A stretch of 5,604 nt of DNA, taken from NCBI GenBank assembly GCA_023253615.1, contig JALRFZ010000397.1, positions 1 to 5,604 of the forward strand, read 5' to 3'. Source of the DNA: Verrucomicrobiales bacterium (GTDB taxonomy: Bacteria > Verrucomicrobiota > Verrucomicrobiia > Verrucomicrobiales > DEV007). The position numbers and the translations under genes are program-made. The notes below the pieces were generated by a model. The model was not told the DNA's origin. It was given only the letters and a program-made list of their open reading frames with translations, and did not search any database. This document shows positions 1 through 5,604 of this stretch, one piece after another (positions within the stretch are counted from its first letter, which is position 1; each line of letters starts with the position of its first letter).

Positions 1-450
1 TTCGTGCAGGAGAGCGGAGGCGAAAGCGAGACGCTGGCGGGTGCCGTGGCTGAGATTCTCGATGCGCTGCCTCGCGTAGGGCACGAGGGAAAATCGTTCC
101 ATCAATTCCGGCGTGCGCTCCTTGGCAGCCTCATGCGGCACCTGGAAAAGCTCGGCGATGAACCCCATGAATTCCATCGTGGTGAGCTTGTCGTAGAACT
201 CGGCCACGTCGGGGATGTAGCCGACCCGGCGCTTCGCCTCGAGCGGGTCTTTCTGGATGTCGTAGCCGCAGATCTTCGCATGACCACCGGTCGGCTCGAT
301 GAGGCCCGTGAGCAGTTTGATCGTGGTCGTTTTCCCGGCGGCATTGGGGCCGAGAAAGGCGAAGAGCTCTCCCTGCGGGATGACGAGATCGAGCCCGTCG
401 AGGGCGAGGAGGTCGCCGTAGCGCATCGTCAGTTGGGAAATTTCAATCAT
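1..450 (-). CDS. ABC transporter ATP-binding protein, N-terminal 150 residues (runs off left edge)
   Basis: This is the cytoplasmic ATPase subunit of an ABC transporter, which hydrolyses ATP to drive a membrane permease. Seen: a start at 450-448 and 150 codons open to the edge. The Walker A loop is GPNAAGKTT (residues 34-42), with Ala where most members have Gly, but the GxxxxGKT pattern is intact. A segment at residues 76-90 (VGYIPDVAEFYDKLT) occupies the Q-loop place and has Asp after Pro instead of Gln. The signature is LSHGTRQRL (133-141), a variant of LSGGQQQR. Walker B and the switch His lie beyond the window. Known: this short-domain style and the Q-loop variant are common in ABC-2/CcmA-like exporter ATPases (drug, polysaccharide or gliding-type systems). 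The start follows the preceding gene's stop by one base (TGACATG), so the two are probably translationally coupled. No clear Shine-Dalgarno is visible. The substrate cannot be told from sequence. Confidence 0.95.
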   Translation of the reverse strand, partial: MIEISQLTMRYGDLLALDGLDLVIPQGELFAFLGPNAAGKTTTIKLLTGLIEPTGGHAKICGYDIQKDPLEAKRRVGYIPDVAEFYDKLTTMEFMGFIAELFQVPHEAAKERTPELMERFSLVPYARQRIENLSHGTRQRLAFASALLHE

Positions 451-451
451 G

Positions 452-1303
452 TCAATTCGTCCGCGGACGTCGTTGGTAGGCCTCGAGCGGCACGAGGATC
501 TCGGAGACGGCCTCGAAGCCGAGATCGCTCTCGATCCGCAGGGGCTCGCCCGCTTCGCTCAAATAGACGCGCACTTCCTGATCCTGCTCGTCGCTGCGGA
601 GGGTGAGGAGAAAGGCCCGCATCTCGCGTCCGCCGAGGTTGAAATTCCCCATGCGCGCCCCGGTCGTGAAGTCCAGCTTGGCCGGGTCGAGCAGGTTGAC
701 GCCGCCCATCGAGGCAAGCGGGCCGAGCAAGGGCGAGGCCATGGCCGGGTCGAATGGCGAATCGGGCCCCACCGCCAATACCTCGCGCCCGCCGATCACT
801 ACCCGCGCCCGCATCGATGCCGTGGATGCGGGAGGCGACGCCGCCGTTGCCGCGACCAGCGCGGTTCCTGTCGGGATGGGCCCGTCATAGGCAAGTTGCA
901 CGCTCAGCTCTTTCGAGGGAATGCGCACGGAAAACTCCCCTCCCCTGCTCTCCATCGTTTCGGTGAATGTCAGGGTACCTCTCCAGAAAAGATCGACCAC
1001 CGGAGCGCCACTGCGTTCATCGAAGGAATCGAGCTGCCCGGAGAGGGAGAGGAAACGCTCGAACTCACCCGTCTCCGCTTCGACGCCGGACCCGCCCGCG
1101 ATCGTCACCTCGCCCCGGCGGACGCCGTTTTCCAGCAGCGTCATTTTGGTCGAGTCGTTCCACGCGAAGAAGACCGCGTAGACCTCGCGGGGATCGATCT
1201 TCGCCATCCGGGATCCGGGCGGAGCCCAGACCACCGCACAAAGCCATGCCACACTCCCGAGCCAGAAAAGGACGATGGCGATGGAAAAAAGGCGGACAGG
1301 CAT
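452..1303 (-). CDS. Hypothetical membrane-anchored protein co-encoded with ABC ATPase
   Basis: I do not recognise a family for this 283-residue protein. Seen: one hydrophobic segment near the N-terminus (about residues 4-27, ending AVVWA) preceded by Arg4, consistent with a signal anchor or an uncleaved Sec signal. A soluble, probably beta-rich domain of about 255 residues follows, with an Ala/Thr/Ser/Pro-rich linker-like stretch at about 148-166. There is no Cys in the soluble part and no catalytic motif I can name. The ATG at 1303 is well fixed: an in-frame TAG (1318-1316) lies five codons upstream with no other start between. AGGA sits about 10 bases before the ATG, a marginal ribosome site. 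The stop overlaps the ABC ATPase start region (TGACATG), so the two probably form one transcription unit. Inference: an extracytoplasmic accessory protein of that transporter. The domain would face the periplasm if the helix inserts N-in. Confidence 0.85.
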   Translation of the reverse strand: MPVRLFSIAIVLFWLGSVAWLCAVVWAPPGSRMAKIDPREVYAVFFAWNDSTKMTLLENGVRRGEVTIAGGSGVEAETGEFERFLSLSGQLDSFDERSGAPVVDLFWRGTLTFTETMESRGGEFSVRIPSKELSVQLAYDGPIPTGTALVAATAASPPASTASMRARVVIGGREVLAVGPDSPFDPAMASPLLGPLASMGGVNLLDPAKLDFTTGARMGNFNLGGREMRAFLLTLRSDEQDQEVRVYLSEAGEPLRIESDLGFEAVSEILVPLEAYQRRPRTN

Positions 1304-1312
1304 GCGGTGGCC

Positions 1313-1342
1313 ATCCTAACACGAAAGACGCGCCGATCCCAA
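1313..1342 (-). promoter_or_regulatory. Weak candidate promoter for the anchored protein / ABC ATPase unit
   Basis: On the minus strand, TTGGGA (1342-1337) resembles a -35 box and TAGGAT (1318-1313) a -10 box, each matching 4 of 6 consensus positions, with an 18-base spacer. The -10 ends only 9 bases before the ATG at 1303, so transcription from it would give an almost leaderless mRNA. The match is weak and could be chance; PVC-group promoters are poorly characterised. Confidence 0.2.
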
Positions 1343-1353
1343 CGCGTTTGCAA

Positions 1354-1371
1354 GGAATTCACGTGAATCCC
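1354..1371. promoter_or_regulatory. Palindrome centred on CACGTG, candidate operator
   Basis: ATTCACGTGAAT at 1357-1368 is a perfect 12-base palindrome. Including flanks it reaches 18 bases with 8 of 9 pairs matching (GG at the left, CC at the right, one A/C mismatch). It is AT-richer than its surroundings and lies about 50 bases upstream of the ABC-unit start, just upstream of the weak -35-like sequence, where an activator or repressor dimer could bind. There is no T-run, so it does not look like a terminator. Protein binding is inference. Confidence 0.4.
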
Positions 1372-1405
1372 CGGGCAGCATACACGGGCACCCCGCCCTT
1401 CCCCG

Positions 1406-4162
1406 TCACTCCGCCAGAGGCACCTGGGAAGGATGCATCAGGTAAGCGATGAGATCGCGCACCTGATCCGGCGAAAACGCGAGGAGCAGCCCCTCCGGCA
1501 TCATCGACATCGGCGAGGTATCGGTTTTCACCACCTCCGCCAGATCGATCGACATCGTCTCGGCGAGGGTCCGGAGAGTGAGGGTGCGCTCGTCTTTCGC
1601 GGTGATCACTCCGCTGAGGGCACGCCCGTCCTCGAGCGTGACGAGGCTCATGCGGTAATCGGCACTGACGACGGCGCCGGGATCGACGATGTTTTCGAGG
1701 AGGTAATCGAGATTGGCGCGTCCCGACCCGGTGAGATCGGGACCGATCTTGCCGCCCTCGCCATACATCACGTGACAGGCCCCGCAGGCCGCGGCGTAAA
1801 GGGCGCGCCCCTTGCCGAGATCCGCGGTGGCGAGAACCCCCGGCTTCAGCTCGCCCTTCAGTTTCTCCACGAGAGCCTTCTTGTCCGCCGCCGAATCGCG
1901 CAACTCGCCCCAGACCTCGATGAGTTGTTTTGTCAGGGCTTCGTTCTCGAATGCACGGATCTGACGCGCATGGAAAGCGGTGAGGTCGGCCTTCGCGATC
2001 GTGCCTGCCGCCATTTCATCGAGGAGCGCCTTCGCGAAGCCCGGTCGCGAAACGAGCGTGTCGAGCAGGGCGGTCCGTTCCTGCGGAGAAAATCTGCGAT
2101 ACACCTTGGCGAGCCGGTTTCCGATCGCCGGATCCTCCGTCAGCGCCAGACCACGGGCCGCGACGACGCCGAGGCCCCGGACCTCGAGAAGCTTGCCGCA
2201 AAGCTCGTGCAAATCGGGAGGACGGGACTCGATCAGGGTTTTCAGCGCCGCTTCGCGCGCGGAGATTTCCGCCTGATCGTCGAGAGCGATCGCCTTCACC
2301 TCATCCAGGGCCCGACCGTCGCCGAAGAGCACGCTGAGCTCGCGGACCAGCGGCGATGCGGAAGCCTTGGCCACGTCATCCCATTTCGCGGGTTTCGGGG
2401 CTTTGCGGATGCCCTTGAAGGCATCGCTCATCCCCTCGAGCACGGGATCGCCCGAATTCACCGAGAGCAGAGCATCGAGCGCTTTCGGATCGGGCGCGAG
2501 ACTGCGCGCGATCCAGCGGTTCAGGCGCGGCCATTTCGAGACTCCGGCGATCTTCACGAGATCGGCGGGAATCTCTTTCGCCAGGGGCGATATCCCATAC
2601 CAGACGAGATTCGGCAGGAAAGGATCGTCCGCGTCCTTCTCATGCGAGAGCAGCGCCAGCGCGAGATCGGCGCGTTTCGCGAGCGGCAGACGCTGCAGGA
2701 CCGAGGCGAGATTCAGGCGCACGAAGGAAGACTTCTCCTCCTTTGCCATCGCCACCGGATCGAAGTCCAGCCCGGGGTAAACCGCCCCTTGCATCGGACC
2801 GGTGATCGCGTCGATCGGGGAGAATTGGACGAGTTCGCGGATCGCGAGAGCGCGGGAATGTTCGTTGTCCGATGAAAGATCGGCCTTCGGCCAGGGCTTG
2901 CGCCAGGCGAAAGTCGTGGTGGGTTTGTCAGGCTTTCCGTAGCTGACCCGGAAGATGCGCCCGCTGGTGCGGTGGACGCCGGTGTGCTCGTGGCATTCGC
3001 CGGTGTCGCTCCAGTCGAGGATGAAGCCGCTGCCGTCCGGACCGGTGCTGATCTCGATGCCACGGAACCACGGATCGTCGCTCAGAAAAACATCTGGCTC
3101 ATGGCGTCCGACGTAGCCGCTGCCATTGCGCTCGAGCCTCTCCACGTTGGCGCGGCGGCCGTGCATGTTCAGGGTGAAGAGCTTGTTGCGGTAGGACTCC
3201 GGCCATTGCTCCGCCTGGTAGATCATCATGCCGATGTGGGCATGACCGCCGCCGAGGTGGTTCGCCTTGCCGTCGCGCGAGTCGCTCCACTTGCCGCTGC
3301 GGTCGTAGTGGTAATGGTCGGCGATGGTGTCGAGCTTCTCGTAGATCAGGGGATTCGGCGTGTTCGAATCGACGAGGTGGGCTCCGTGGATGAGATGCCA
3401 GAGATGGCCGGTGACGGTGTTGATGAAAAACATCTCGCCGTTCGCATCCCAGTCGTGCCCCCAGGGATTGGTCGTGCCATGGGTGAGGACCTCGACGTGG
3501 CGTTTGTCAGGTTGATAACGCCAGATGCCGCCCTTCATCGGGACACGCTTTTCCGCCGGTGTCCCGGGCACGCCGAGATTCCCCGGACAAGAATGACCGC
3601 ATCTCCCGTAGAGCCAGCCATCCGCCGCGAAGCGGAGTCCATTGGCGAAATTGTGGTAGTTCGCCTCGGCTACGGTGAAACCGTCGAGCATCACCTGCGG
3701 CGGACCATCGGGGATGTCGTCGCCGTCGGCATCGGGGATGAAGAGGAGCTGAGGCGGACACATCAGCCAGACCCCGCCGCGCCCCACCGCCACGCTCGTC
3801 AGCATCTGGACCTGGTCGGTGAAGACCTTGCGGGATTCGGCGACGCCATCCCAGTCGGCGTCCTCGAGAATGATGACGCGGTCGCGCAGCGCAAGGTCGA
3901 AGCGTTTCTGCCGTTCGGCGTAGGTGTAGTTTTCCGCGACCCACATCCGGCCCTTTGCGTCCCAGTCGAGGCCGACGGGATTCTGCACCTCCGGTTCGGC
4001 GGCGAAGAGAGTGGCGGTGAAGCCCTCGGGCAGGTTAAGGGCCGCGAGCGCCTCCCGCGGCGACATCGGCTCCGGATCGCCCGGCTCGCTGTTGTAGACG
4101 GTCGGAAAATCGGCCGCAAAGGAGGTGGTCGCGAAGAGGATGAGGGGGAGGATCGGTCGCAT
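1406..4162 (-). CDS. Secreted PVC-type heme-binding protein: dehydrogenase-like beta-propeller, helical repeats, C-terminal cytochrome c
   Basis: The 918-residue product is probably a periplasmic or surface oxidoreductase passing electrons to its own heme; substrate unknown. Seen: a Sec signal peptide (residues 1-16, cleavage likely after SFA). A propeller domain (about 40-410) carries acidic DxDxDG-like loops at 101-106 and 144-149, a CGHSC motif at 188-192 and a conserved-looking GGGHAHIGMMIY block at 304-315. An alpha-helical, HEAT-like region spans about 430-770. A class-I-like cytochrome domain (about 781-915) has CGACH at 793-797, GPDLTG at 807-812 and Met887/Met888 before PEG as likely distal heme ligand. 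Known: this order matches the Planctomycetes/Verrucomicrobia families TIGR02604 (N-terminal membrane-bound dehydrogenase) and TIGR02603 (heme-binding domain), both recalled rather than searched. Start choice: a GTG at 4282 is in frame, but the 40 extra residues would be encoded by the REP-like hairpins and precede the signal peptide; ATG at 4162 is preferred. It lacks a strong Shine-Dalgarno. Heme attachment needs cytochrome c maturation genes elsewhere. Confidence 0.94.
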   Translation of the reverse strand: MRPILPLILFATTSFAADFPTVYNSEPGDPEPMSPREALAALNLPEGFTATLFAAEPEVQNPVGLDWDAKGRMWVAENYTYAERQKRFDLALRDRVIILEDADWDGVAESRKVFTDQVQMLTSVAVGRGGVWLMCPPQLLFIPDADGDDIPDGPPQVMLDGFTVAEANYHNFANGLRFAADGWLYGRCGHSCPGNLGVPGTPAEKRVPMKGGIWRYQPDKRHVEVLTHGTTNPWGHDWDANGEMFFINTVTGHLWHLIHGAHLVDSNTPNPLIYEKLDTIADHYHYDRSGKWSDSRDGKANHLGGGHAHIGMMIYQAEQWPESYRNKLFTLNMHGRRANVERLERNGSGYVGRHEPDVFLSDDPWFRGIEISTGPDGSGFILDWSDTGECHEHTGVHRTSGRIFRVSYGKPDKPTTTFAWRKPWPKADLSSDNEHSRALAIRELVQFSPIDAITGPMQGAVYPGLDFDPVAMAKEEKSSFVRLNLASVLQRLPLAKRADLALALLSHEKDADDPFLPNLVWYGISPLAKEIPADLVKIAGVSKWPRLNRWIARSLAPDPKALDALLSVNSGDPVLEGMSDAFKGIRKAPKPAKWDDVAKASASPLVRELSVLFGDGRALDEVKAIALDDQAEISAREAALKTLIESRPPDLHELCGKLLEVRGLGVVAARGLALTEDPAIGNRLAKVYRRFSPQERTALLDTLVSRPGFAKALLDEMAAGTIAKADLTAFHARQIRAFENEALTKQLIEVWGELRDSAADKKALVEKLKGELKPGVLATADLGKGRALYAAACGACHVMYGEGGKIGPDLTGSGRANLDYLLENIVDPGAVVSADYRMSLVTLEDGRALSGVITAKDERTLTLRTLAETMSIDLAEVVKTDTSPMSMMPEGLLLAFSPDQVRDLIAYLMHPSQVPLAE
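1929..1937 (+). repeat. TTTGTCAGG motif, copy 1
   Basis: Exact 9-mer inside the heme-binding protein gene, in a reading frame different from the other three copies (it spans the Ala742-Leu-Thr-Lys745 codons). Confidence 0.5.
2924..2932 (+). repeat. TTTGTCAGG motif, copy 2
   Basis: Exact 9-mer; on the coding strand it is CCT GAC AAA and encodes Pro411-Asp-Lys413 of the heme-binding protein. Confidence 0.5.
3503..3511 (+). repeat. TTTGTCAGG motif, copy 3
   Basis: Exact 9-mer; encodes Pro218-Asp-Lys220 of the heme-binding protein with the same codons CCT GAC AAA. Confidence 0.5.
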
Positions 4163-4164
4163 CA

Positions 4165-4180
4165 CGCGGGACGTTCCGCG
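4165..4180. promoter_or_regulatory. Palindrome abutting the start codon of the heme-binding protein gene
   Basis: CGCGGGACGTTCCGCG is a 16-base palindrome with 14 of 16 positions matching its reverse complement. It ends two bases before the ATG at 4162. In the mRNA it can form a five-pair CGCGG/CCGCG stem with a six-base loop that would contain most of the only purine-rich (GGAA) stretch before the start. It could be a repressor site or a translation-damping hairpin; both are inference. Confidence 0.35.
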
Positions 4181-4202
4181 AAAAGTCGGTCGCTCGCAAG
4201 AG

Positions 4203-4277
4203 CCTGTAGCCGGGGTCACCGACCCGGGGCGGACGTCCCTTGACCCTCGGACCGGCCTCACGGAGGCCGGCCACAGG
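4203..4277. repeat. REP-like doublet: two hairpins flanked by 11-base inverted arms
   Basis: The outer arms CCTGTAGCCGG (4203-4213) and CCGGCCACAGG (4267-4277) are inverted copies matching at 10 of 11 positions. Next to each arm sits a hairpin. One has stem GGGTC/GACCC (4213-4217 and 4221-4225) extended past a one-base bulge by CC/GG. The other has a perfect eight-pair stem CCGGCCTC/GAGGCCGG (4252-4259 and 4263-4270) with a three-base loop. The palindrome GGACGTCC (4231-4238) lies between. Head-to-head hairpin copies are the hallmark of REP/BIME-type intergenic elements, which RAYT transposases are thought to spread. It begins two bases past the hydrolase stop codon, so the eight-pair hairpin may also shield the hydrolase mRNA 3' end or attenuate read-through. 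No T-run follows it, so it is not a classical terminator. Only this copy is visible; being a genomic repeat is inference. Confidence 0.6.
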
Positions 4278-4278
4278 A

Positions 4279-5589
4279 TCACTCCACCACCTCGCCGATC
4301 AGCATCACCGCGCCGACGTTCCAGACCTTGGGGGCGAACTTTTCCGGATTCTTGTCGAAGTCGGGACGGTTCTTCTCGAAGAGCACGGTGCGTTTGTCAG
4401 GACCGGCCGAATCGAGGGTGACGCTCACGGTGTGAACCGCGTCCTTCGCAAGGTCCGCTCCGGCCTGGAACTTGCTGAGCCGGTGATAAACGCAGTAGGC
4501 GTCGAAACGCGGCGCGACCTTTTCCTCGCCCCCATTCACCGTCACCTTGAGCTGCCCGCCATCGGGTCCGACGACGTCGAAGAAGCCCACCACCTCGCCC
4601 CTGAACTTCAGGTTCAGTCCCGCTCCCGGAGCGCTCGTCCGCCACATCTGCGGGAGGAATTTCGCAAAACGCTTCGCGATCTCATCGCCCTTCTCTCCTC
4701 CATCGAGCTTCTGCCATTCGCCGGTCAGCATCGATTCGCCCAGCGGCACCAGCTTCGCCGCGGCCCAGTGATCGGGCCGGAGCGGTTCGCCGAGGGCGTG
4801 AGGCACCGCCGCTGTCGCAGCGGGGTCTTTTACCAGTTCATCAAAACCACGCGCCACCGTCTCCGCGTAGAGCACGTGCCCCGTCTCCGTCAACGGATGG
4901 ACCCCGTCGGTCGAGAAAAGCATCGGCGCGGCCCGATCGGGTTTGGCGTCTTTGGCCGGGGCCTCGCCTTTGAAAATCAACGAACCCACCTCCAGCCGCT
5001 TTTGCACCTCGACGCCGAAATGCATCGAGGGGATCGCGTAATGATCGGCGACCTCTTCCATGGCCGAGGCCGAGCGCGAGCATTTGCCCGCCTTCAGATC
5101 GGCGAGAAAGGGCTCGCTCACCGTGTAGACGAAAATGATGTCCGTCTCCGGATCGGCCGCCCAGGTCTGGCGCACGATGCCCTCCATCGCCCGGTGAATC
5201 TGCACGGGATCCGCCCCACCATCGTTCACCGCGAATTCGACAAAGAGCAGATCGGGCTTGTGGGCCAGCGCATCCTGCCCCACCCGGAAGACGCCGAGGT
5301 CCGATCCCGTTCCACCGATGGCCGCGTGGATTTCCGACCATTTCACTCCGGGAAAACGCTTCTGGAATCCCTCCAGCGATTTCACCCGCCACCCCGGCGC
5401 CGCCGTGATGCTGCCGCCGAGGTAGGCGACGCGGAGCTCGCGCCCATCCGCGGCATTCGCCTTGCGGAGCAGGTTGGGGATGCCGCCGCGGACGCGGATC
5501 TCGGCGGTCTCGCGACGCGGGTAGTCGTCCTGGGCGGAAGCGGCGGACGCCACCACGAAGCAGGCGAGGAGGGAGAGAGCGGATTTCAT
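4279..5589 (-). CDS. Secreted SGNH/GDSL-type hydrolase (esterase-like)
   Basis: The 436-residue product is a probable extracytoplasmic serine esterase or deacetylase. Seen: a Sec signal peptide (residues 1-19, cleavage likely after ASA). The SGNH blocks are in order: GGSIT with nucleophile Ser60, IGGTGS with oxyanion Gly92 or Gly93, FAVND with Asn122, and STDGVHP with Asp228 and His231. The catalytic set is therefore complete. The nucleophile block is GGS rather than the classic GDS, as in many SGNH subfamilies. After about residue 260 a further region of about 175 residues looks beta-rich (TVNGGEEK, VHTVSVTL) and may be a jelly-roll or carbohydrate-binding-like domain. Known: such enzymes remove acyl groups from glycans or lipids. 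Substrate is not determinable here. The start at 5589 gives a well-formed signal peptide; the 15 visible upstream bases have no Shine-Dalgarno, and the promoter lies outside. It lies 116 bases upstream of the heme-binding protein gene on the same strand, so co-transcription is possible. Confidence 0.92.
   Translation of the reverse strand: MKSALSLLACFVVASAASAQDDYPRRETAEIRVRGGIPNLLRKANAADGRELRVAYLGGSITAAPGWRVKSLEGFQKRFPGVKWSEIHAAIGGTGSDLGVFRVGQDALAHKPDLLFVEFAVNDGGADPVQIHRAMEGIVRQTWAADPETDIIFVYTVSEPFLADLKAGKCSRSASAMEEVADHYAIPSMHFGVEVQKRLEVGSLIFKGEAPAKDAKPDRAAPMLFSTDGVHPLTETGHVLYAETVARGFDELVKDPAATAAVPHALGEPLRPDHWAAAKLVPLGESMLTGEWQKLDGGEKGDEIAKRFAKFLPQMWRTSAPGAGLNLKFRGEVVGFFDVVGPDGGQLKVTVNGGEEKVAPRFDAYCVYHRLSKFQAGADLAKDAVHTVSVTLDSAGPDKRTVLFEKNRPDFDKNPEKFAPKVWNVGAVMLIGEVVE
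4393..4401 (+). repeat. TTTGTCAGG motif, copy 4
   Basis: Exact 9-mer in the SGNH hydrolase gene; encodes Pro397-Asp-Lys399, again CCT GAC AAA. It shares the extended form CGTTTGTCAGG with copy 3. Confidence 0.5.
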
Positions 5590-5604
5590 CGAGGAAAATG
5601 ACAG

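Larger units (their letters stand above)
1304..1405. other. Intergenic spacer between heme-binding protein gene and ABC operon
   Basis: This 102-base spacer separates the stop of the cytochrome-fused gene from the start of the two-gene ABC unit. It holds a palindrome and a weak promoter-like pair, listed separately. Downstream of the cytochrome gene's stop I see only a short GGGC/GCCC stem with no following T-run, so no convincing intrinsic terminator. Confidence 0.6.

Noticed and set aside
449..1366. 305-codon open frame on the plus strand
   Set aside because: It is antisense to the anchored protein, with low-complexity Arg/Gly/Cys-rich composition and no recognisable domain.
1433..2875. 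480-codon open frame on the plus strand
   Set aside because: It lies wholly antisense to the well-supported heme-binding protein gene, has no recognisable domain and is rich in Arg, Glu, His and Gly as expected for a shadow frame in GC-rich DNA.
3084..3435. GAAAAACATCT occurring twice in the heme-binding protein gene
   Set aside because: Only two copies in one gene, in different reading frames; not enough to claim a motif.
2972..4243. 423-codon open frame on the plus strand
   Set aside because: It is antisense to the N-terminal domain of the heme-binding protein and runs through the REP-like element; no motif or signal supports it.
4250..4272. Intrinsic terminator for the SGNH hydrolase gene
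   Set aside because: The stem is strong but no T-run follows on the transcript strand; better explained as part of the REP-like doublet.
4163..4282. GTG start giving a 40-residue N-terminal extension of the heme-binding protein
   Set aside because: The extension is encoded by the REP-like hairpins, overlaps the hydrolase stop and would bury the signal peptide that begins at the ATG at 4162.
5560..5589. Lipoprotein signal (LLAC) in the SGNH hydrolase
   Set aside because: Cys10 sits inside the hydrophobic core with hydrophobic residues continuing after it, and a good signal peptidase I site (ASA) follows; the lipobox match is poor.
4240..5601. 453-codon open frame on the plus strand
   Set aside because: It mirrors the SGNH hydrolase, whose full catalytic motif set is on the opposite strand.

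Overview
The window reads as GC-rich bacterial DNA, most likely from the Planctomycetota-Verrucomicrobiota (PVC) group and perhaps a Verrucomicrobiota member. The main reason is the largest gene. It joins an N-terminal beta-propeller 'membrane-bound dehydrogenase' domain, a helical-repeat middle and a C-terminal single-heme CxxCH cytochrome, an architecture expanded in Planctomycetota and Verrucomicrobiota. Weak or absent Shine-Dalgarno sequences fit this assignment but do not prove it.

All four genes lie on the minus strand, so transcription runs from high to low coordinates. First (5589-4279) is a secreted SGNH/GDSL-type hydrolase. A 116-base spacer follows, carrying a REP-like pair of hairpins and a separate palindrome against the next start codon. 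Then comes the secreted heme-binding dehydrogenase-like protein (4162-1406). After a 102-base spacer with a CACGTG-centred palindrome come a membrane-anchored protein of unknown function (1303-452) and, one base after its stop codon, the start of an ABC-transporter ATPase (450 to beyond position 1).

Functionally there are two pairs. The SGNH hydrolase and the cytochrome-fused propeller protein both carry Sec-type signal peptides and probably act outside the cytoplasm; joint work on carbohydrate-like substrates (ester removal plus oxidation) is inference from context. The anchored protein and the ATPase are almost certainly co-translated and probably belong to an exporter or ABC-2-type system whose permease would lie past the left edge.

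No RNA gene, CRISPR array, transposase or phage gene was seen, and no stretch over 300 bases lacks a gene. The most unusual signals are non-coding: four same-strand copies of the 9-mer TTTGTCAGG, and the palindromic elements in the spacers. The long open frames on the plus strand are GC-driven shadows of the minus-strand genes.
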